Shown here: positions 59,020 through 64,000 of the stretch, piece by piece
Layout of the letters: the number at the start of each line of letters is the position of its first letter
Position numbering within the stretch: position 1 is the first letter of the stretch
Position numbers and translations under genes: made by a program
From: Magnolia sinica
Taxonomy: Eukaryota; Streptophyta; Magnoliopsida; Magnoliales; Magnoliaceae
Length of the DNA stretch: 64,000 nucleotides
NCBI RefSeq assembly: GCF_029962835.1
Contig: NC_080582.1
Location: 26,420,032-26,484,031, forward strand
Direction of reading: 5' to 3'
The notes under the pieces: model-generated
Database searches by the model: none
What the model was told of the DNA's origin: nothing
The model's input: the letters and a program-made list of their open reading frames with translations, nothing else

Positions 59020-61840
59020 TTAAGATTGAGAGTGTGTCTGCTGTGATGAGTAACTTGGATTTGGATCTAGATATCTATAATCATATGGATATTGATCGGG
59101 AGGGCTACTCCAACATGAATGTGATGGAACAGACTCAGTATAACCATCATAATCATAATCCAATTGACCATAAGAATATCCATCATAATAACCAAGACCA
59201 TGAGCCTGTTGATGTTCCAGACCTCTCGGACCCGGTGCACCACTAGATGTACCCTCCTCTTGCTGGCTGTATCGTGACTCGGTACACTCATAAGTCCGAT
59301 CTTGTGTACCACTTCGTCGATGTTCATCGGCATCGCTATCTCTAGATGGCTGTATAGGGCGCTGAGCAACACCAGAAGTGCCAGCACCAGGGGCAGGAGG
59401 GTCATCATCACCATCATCCCACATGGTCAGGATACCAATGCTTGTACTCTTTTGTTGATCTTGAGCCGTACCCTTACTTGGCATAAACACTGCCCCTCTT
59501 ACTGGGTCCAACACATCCGCACGACTCTCTTGTTGCGCTCTACGTATTTCTGGGTCATCAATTTTCAATTCTTCACTATACTCTTCAATTTGCTTTTCCC
59601 TTGTTTCCAACCAAGGTAGAAGTGGGTCATCCTCATCATAAATATTGTCCAAATTTATTGGATAGTAGTCTCCGTCATCGACAGCTGTAATGCTCCTATG
59701 ATGTCGTCGCATTCTTAGTTTTATATTGTAGTGCATGAAGATAAGTCTATCTAATGTTCTAGTTTGCAATTTATTCCTATTCTTTGAATGAAAAAGCGCA
59801 AAACAACTCCAATTCCTTTCGCAGTTAGATGAAGATGTTATCTGGCTTAAAACTTTTACTGCAATTTTTTGGAGAGCCTTCATACTCTCTCCGAAATTAA
59901 TTCACCATTTGGCCAGTTGCAACCTAGATACTGCATACTGTGCAAGAGCATCTCCAAAGCTACCAAGGCGATTTCTAAATGTATCTAATTCATTCAACGC
60001 CTTTATTTGCATATCTAAGTCAGGCTTTAATCTCTTTATCACATTTTTTAGCCCGACACGAACTTCATCATCCTCAACAAATGATTGGGCATATCTATAC
60101 CTAGGATTTAGATAGTAACCTGTTGCATGAAGATCATGGAGTTGTTTTGTCCATCTCCTATCGATCATCCTCTAATAAGACTCCCAGCTTCTGCAATCAC
60201 GTTGAATTGCCAACTTTGCCTTATCCATGGCATTGTATAGGAAGCCCATGATAGGTGCTTCGTCGGTTTCAACAAGACGGAGTACCTCATTAGTGGCTCC
60301 ATCACCTTTAGGATCGACTTGACCTTCTTCCAATATTTGTTGTCTCGTATGGTGTTCGCAACTTCAACCGGTGTCCTTGATGTCTTTTTCCCATGTTTTG
60401 TGTTGAGCCATTCTCGGGAAGCGAACATCTCACTCAACTCTCCCCTATGCTGGAATAAACTCTCTAATGCTATAAAGTTTATTGCGAATCTAGTCGCCGC
60501 AGGCCTCAACAACTCTCGTCCTTTCGTGAACTTTCTCATTATTCCAACTACTTGATTATGGTTGTAAATAAACGTCGTCACTTCTCTTGCCCTTTCGACC
60601 ATTTCCTTAACATTCTTCTTCTTCCCAATATCTTCCAATATAAGATCAATACAATGGGCAGCACATGGTGACCAAAAAAGATGTTTTCTCTTATCCATCA
60701 ACATATGTCCTGCAAGCTTATATGTTGCTTCATTATCTGTCACAATCTGCACTATATTCTCCTCTCCAATCTCGTCCACAACTTTATCGATTAGTCCATT
60801 AATATAGGTAGAATTTTTTGTTGCCTCTGAGGCAGTACACTATGAAGTTGATCATGCTGCGTCTGGTTGGGCCAATTTAACCATCACACATGATTGTGCA
60901 TCCTCTGGCTTGCCATACAAGTTTAAAGGTAGCCACGTATACTTTCACATCCGCATACTCTGCATCTGTCCATTCCCCCCTAATCTCCTTAGCCGTGGGA
61001 GTTTTATTCCTTCACTTGCTTCTACTGCTGCATCAATTACCACCTGCCAATATGGAGAATTGACTACGTTAGGAGGTATGTTGGCATGTATAAATAACTT
61101 TGCTGCTGCTCTACCTAATTTCTCAACGGAAGTTCTACTCCATATTTGTTTTATTTTCTTTTGTTTAGTTGATTCTTTCCTAAACAGGATTGGATCAATA
61201 GAGGGTCTCCTAGGCTCATTTACTTCTTCATCCAAACGTATAGGGGCATCATGTGAAGATGTCTGTCGTCGGCTTCCAAACACACGTCGTAACCCACCAA
61301 ACCTACCCCCCTCACCCCCACCTGCAGAAGCAGTTGCACTTCCAGTTGCACACCACTCCCACTTCTACTGCCCCCCCTGTATCACGCACTGACCCATGCG
61401 TGCCAAACATGCGGCGACTTTCTTCCTCTTCACGAGCTAGACACAAGCTCTCTCTCCTAGTTATAGTTACTTCTCGATCTGAATCTTTGTCAAAATCAAT
61501 AATATCTTCATCACGAACGCCCATATATTCAGGACCAAACACCTCCTGTCAAGCTGCATCCAAAATATCATCTTTCTTCTTTTGTATAGCAGCACGTTTA
61601 TCCTTCGACTCATCCAGACTAGCTTGCATTAAAAGCATTATCTCTTTCGGTACTCTACTACATGGCGCAACTTGACCCTTTCAATATGCCAATGTTGTTT
61701 GAGACGGGTAATTCTACTAGTCACTAGTCTATCACAATACTTGCACTTCATTTGGTGCCTAGTACCACCAACCCTCTCACAATGTTGCCATCCAATATCC
61801 TCACTTGTTGTTGGCCAAACCCAGACATTTCTTTAGGTTT
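59020..61840 (-). pseudogene. hAT transposase pseudogene
   Basis: On the minus strand: BED finger (61835-61690; GWQHCERV, KCKYCDRL, ITRLKQHWH). A one-base frameshift lies between the finger's His and its last Cys (VAPCSRVPKEI is in the next frame). Then come an acidic linker, a segment MCDG-stop-IGPTRRSMIN where the conserved WTGPT Trp is lost, the DUF659 core (60779-60165; IVTDNEATYKLAGHML, LFWSPCAAHCIDLILEDIGK), the RNase H-like region, and the hAT dimerisation block (59883 onward; NCERNWSCFALFHSKNRNKL). A Tyr/Gln/Ser-rich tail follows to about 59020. Broken by at least one frameshift and several stops, so it should be inactive. Neighbouring gag fragments belong to the host element. Confidence 0.88.
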
Positions 61841-62014
61841 AGGTAGATACTAGATAATTAGATATGAGTATGAGTGTATGACCTATGCTAATAAAGATGA
61901 TTTTATGTTCTAATTAAATCCTAAGAAGCTCCAAGGCAAAACCTGTCCAATATAAGCAAATAAAAACATAAAGTCACTAATTCGAAAATAGAAAAAAATT
62001 ATAAAATAACACCA

Positions 62015-63245
62015 CAAATCTGTAAAATGCACATTAACATGTTCTACTATAATTAACCCATCAAATTCTATGATTAAATTAGCAAACTATTCATTAAAAA
62101 ATGATTTTTCGAATTTTAAAAAAAATGGCCAAAATTAATGCGTAAATAGAAAAAATAAAAATAAAAATAAAATGACACCCCAAATCTGTAAAATGCATAT
62201 TAACATGTTCTACTATGATTAACACATCATATGGCATGATTAAAACAGCAAAACAACCATTAAAAATTGATTTTTCGAATTTAAAAAAAAAGGGCCAAAA
62301 TTCATGCGTAAATAGAAAAAAATATAAAAAAATATTAAATGGCACCCCAAATCTGTAAAATGCACATTAACATGTTCTACTATGATTAACACATCATATG
62401 GCATGATTAAAATAGCAAAACAACCATTAAAATTTGATTTTTCAAATTTTAAATAAAAGGGCCAAAATTCATGCGTAAATAGAAAAAAATATAAAAAAAA
62501 TACTAAATGGCACCCCAAATCTGTAAAATACACATTAACATGTTACACATCATATGAAATGATTAAAACAACAAAACAACCATTAAAAATTGATTTTTCG
62601 AATTAAAAAAAAAGGGCCAAAATTCATGCGTAAATAGAAAAAAATATAAAAAAATATTAAATGGCACCCCAAATCTGTAAAATGCACATTCACATGTTCT
62701 ACTATGATTAACACATTATATGACATGATTAAAACAACAAAACAACCATTAGAAATTGATATTTCGAATTTTTAAAAAAGAGCCAAAATTCATGCGTAAA
62801 TAGAAAAAATATAAAAATATATAAAATGGCACCCCAAATCTGTAAAATGCACATTAACATGTTTTACTATGATTAACACATCATATGGCATGATTAAAAC
62901 AGCAAAACAACCATTAAAATTTGATTTTTCGAATTAAAAAAAAGGGCCAAAATTCATGCGTAAATAGAAATTAATATAAAAATATATATTAAATGGTACC
63001 CCAAATCTGTAAAATGCACATTAACATGTTCTACTATGATTAACACATCATATGGCATGATTTAAACAACAAAACAACTATTAAAAATTGATTTTTCGAA
63101 TTTTAAAAAAAAGGGCCAAAATTCATGCGTAAATAGGAAAAAATATAAAAAAAATATTAGATGGCACCCCAAATCTATAAAATGCACATTAACATGTTCT
63201 ACTATGATTAACACATCATATGACATGATTAAAACAACAAAACAT
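62015..63245 (-). repeat. Eight-unit tandem array, about 165 bp, inside the hAT element
   Basis: CCCCAAATCTGTAAAATGCA recurs at about 62018, 62180, 62344, 62511, 62666, 62832, 63000 and 63166, each followed by ACATGTTCTACTATGATTAA, GATTTTTCGAATT and AATTCATGCGTAAATAG. The array fills the space between the transposase 5' end and its nearer terminus, so it occupies promoter or leader territory of the transposase. Confidence 0.88.
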
Positions 63246-63584
63246 ATTAAAAAAAGTATAAATACCCATTTTTGACGAATTTCTGAAAAATGGCCCACCG
63301 AGCTTTGATTCAACAAAATCCGTAATATAATGTGTTTTTATCTCAAATACCCAGCCAAGGTTGGTTGAAATTAGTAGTAGAGGGAGGGAGAAACAGTTTG
63401 AAAGCAAGAGGTTTCAAAAAAATAGCAAAAACAGAGCTTAAAATGAAAAAAGAAGTTACCGATATGTGTACAAATCGGGCATCGGCCGATACGACCCCGA
63501 AACGCGTAACGGTTCCCACCGTCACCGTTACGTATCAGCCGTTACGGTCGATACGTAACCGTTTTGGGACACTTTGGTTGACAC

Positions 63585-64000
63585 GGATCATTATTTTGAG
63601 CGGCATGAGATGTCAGAGAACCGATAAGTGCGGTTTGCCAAAATGAAGCTTGTGGGGCAAGCGAAGATGTATTGGACCAATAATGAGCGTAGGATTGAAC
63701 AGGTGGGAGGAGCTCCCGTTGCTCAATGGAGCGAGATGAAAACTATCCTAAGAGAGAAGTACCCAGAAGCTCTTGGAACAATGACAATCTTTACGCCAAG
63801 GATCCATGCTTGTCACGGAATACATTGCAAAATTTGAGGAATTTATGATGCGGTGTGACATTGAGGAAGACCCTCTAGTAATGCTCACGCGTTTCAAGAC
63901 AGGCCTTTGATCAGATCTTCAGCGTGAGCTTTGGGCTCGTCCTGTGACAGATTTGGACGATATGTACCAAGTGGTGCAGGAATTAGAGCAATATCTAAAT
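63585..64000 (+). pseudogene. Gypsy gag pseudogene, continuation to window end
   Basis: It resumes with DHYFERHEMSENR, a stop, then VRFAKMKLVGQAKMYW and EMKTILREKYPEALG. After a frameshift near 63800 it continues as EYIAKFEEFMMRCDIEEDP and RELWARPVTDLDDMYQ, the usual Retrotrans_gag order. It is cut by the window edge. Confidence 0.85.

Larger units (their letters stand above)
58089..63576 (-). mobile_element. hAT transposon, 5488 bp, inserted in gag
   Basis: Terminal inverted repeats CAAGGTGTCCC and CAAAGTGTCCC (10 of 11 matching) are flanked by GCTGACAC (58081-58088) and GTTGACAC (63577-63584), an 8-bp duplication with one mismatch. The gag frame continues across the site once the insert is ignored. 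The minus strand carries a BED / DUF659 / hAT-dimerisation transposase relic. Both termini are packed with GATACGG and GTAACGG motifs. Confidence 0.92.
56474..64000 (+). mobile_element. Gypsy retrotransposon, 5' part, runs off the window
   Basis: LTR (56474-57366), Met-tRNA primer-binding site (57371-57382, TGGTATCAAAGC) and a decayed gag that starts at about 57685, is split by the hAT element at 58089-63576 and resumes at 63585 to the window end. The 3' LTR is outside the window. It inserted into repeat R2 copy 2. Confidence 0.85.

Noticed and set aside
59034..59619. Plus-strand frames over the hAT transposase end
   Set aside because: They mirror the low-complexity Tyr/Gln/Ser-rich tail of the minus-strand transposase and have no domain.

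Overview
This is nuclear DNA of a flowering plant. The evidence is a plant-specific AGC-VIII kinase gene with a GT-AG intron, a P-class PPR gene, and a dense layer of degenerate plant transposons (Copia, Gypsy, L1 and RTE LINEs, hAT, Harbinger-like, SINE). The repeat style, with many diverged 'GGCCCAC' and 'GTCCATC' rich pieces, gives a weak impression of a magnoliid; the species cannot be fixed from this window. No bacterial-type system, CRISPR array, rRNA or functional tRNA was seen.

Layout. (1) 1-21.9 kb: one D6 protein kinase-like gene (+), with a CT-rich 5' leader, a probable 5'UTR intron and a small uORF. Two coding exons (3080-4116 and 20766-21639) are separated by a 16.6-kb intron holding L1 and RTE LINE relics, solo LTRs, MITEs and dispersed repeats. 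(2) 23.0-46.0 kb: a nested retrotransposon stack. A Copia element on the minus strand (22996-45989, two 495-bp LTRs) was hit by a gag-only Gypsy element (23167-32793, inside one Copia LTR, and itself carrying a tRNA-derived SINE), by a 5.75-kb TG...CA block that looks like a giant solo Gypsy LTR (35738-41491, filled with minisatellites), and by a 1-kb fold-back palindrome (44235-45248). (3) 46.0-48.4 kb: an L1 3' fragment, a dispersed repeat and a hAT-type MITE. (4) 48.9-50.3 kb: an intact intronless PPR gene (+). (5) 50.3-56.5 kb: intergenic DNA with a Harbinger-like element and copies of repeats also found inside the kinase intron. (6) 56.5-64 kb: the 5' part of another Gypsy element (+), whose gag is split by a 5.49-kb hAT transposon with a broken transposase on the minus strand.

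Only two genes look functional: the kinase (by family, a regulator of polar auxin transport) and the PPR protein (by family, organellar RNA metabolism). They are independent. The best evidence in the window is structural: target-site duplications and reading-frame continuity across several insertions show which element inserted into which. I found no clear new biological system. The strongest candidates for something little described are the minisatellite-inflated LTR, the fold-back palindrome, and a short element that joins the head of an RTE LINE to an RTE-type tail.
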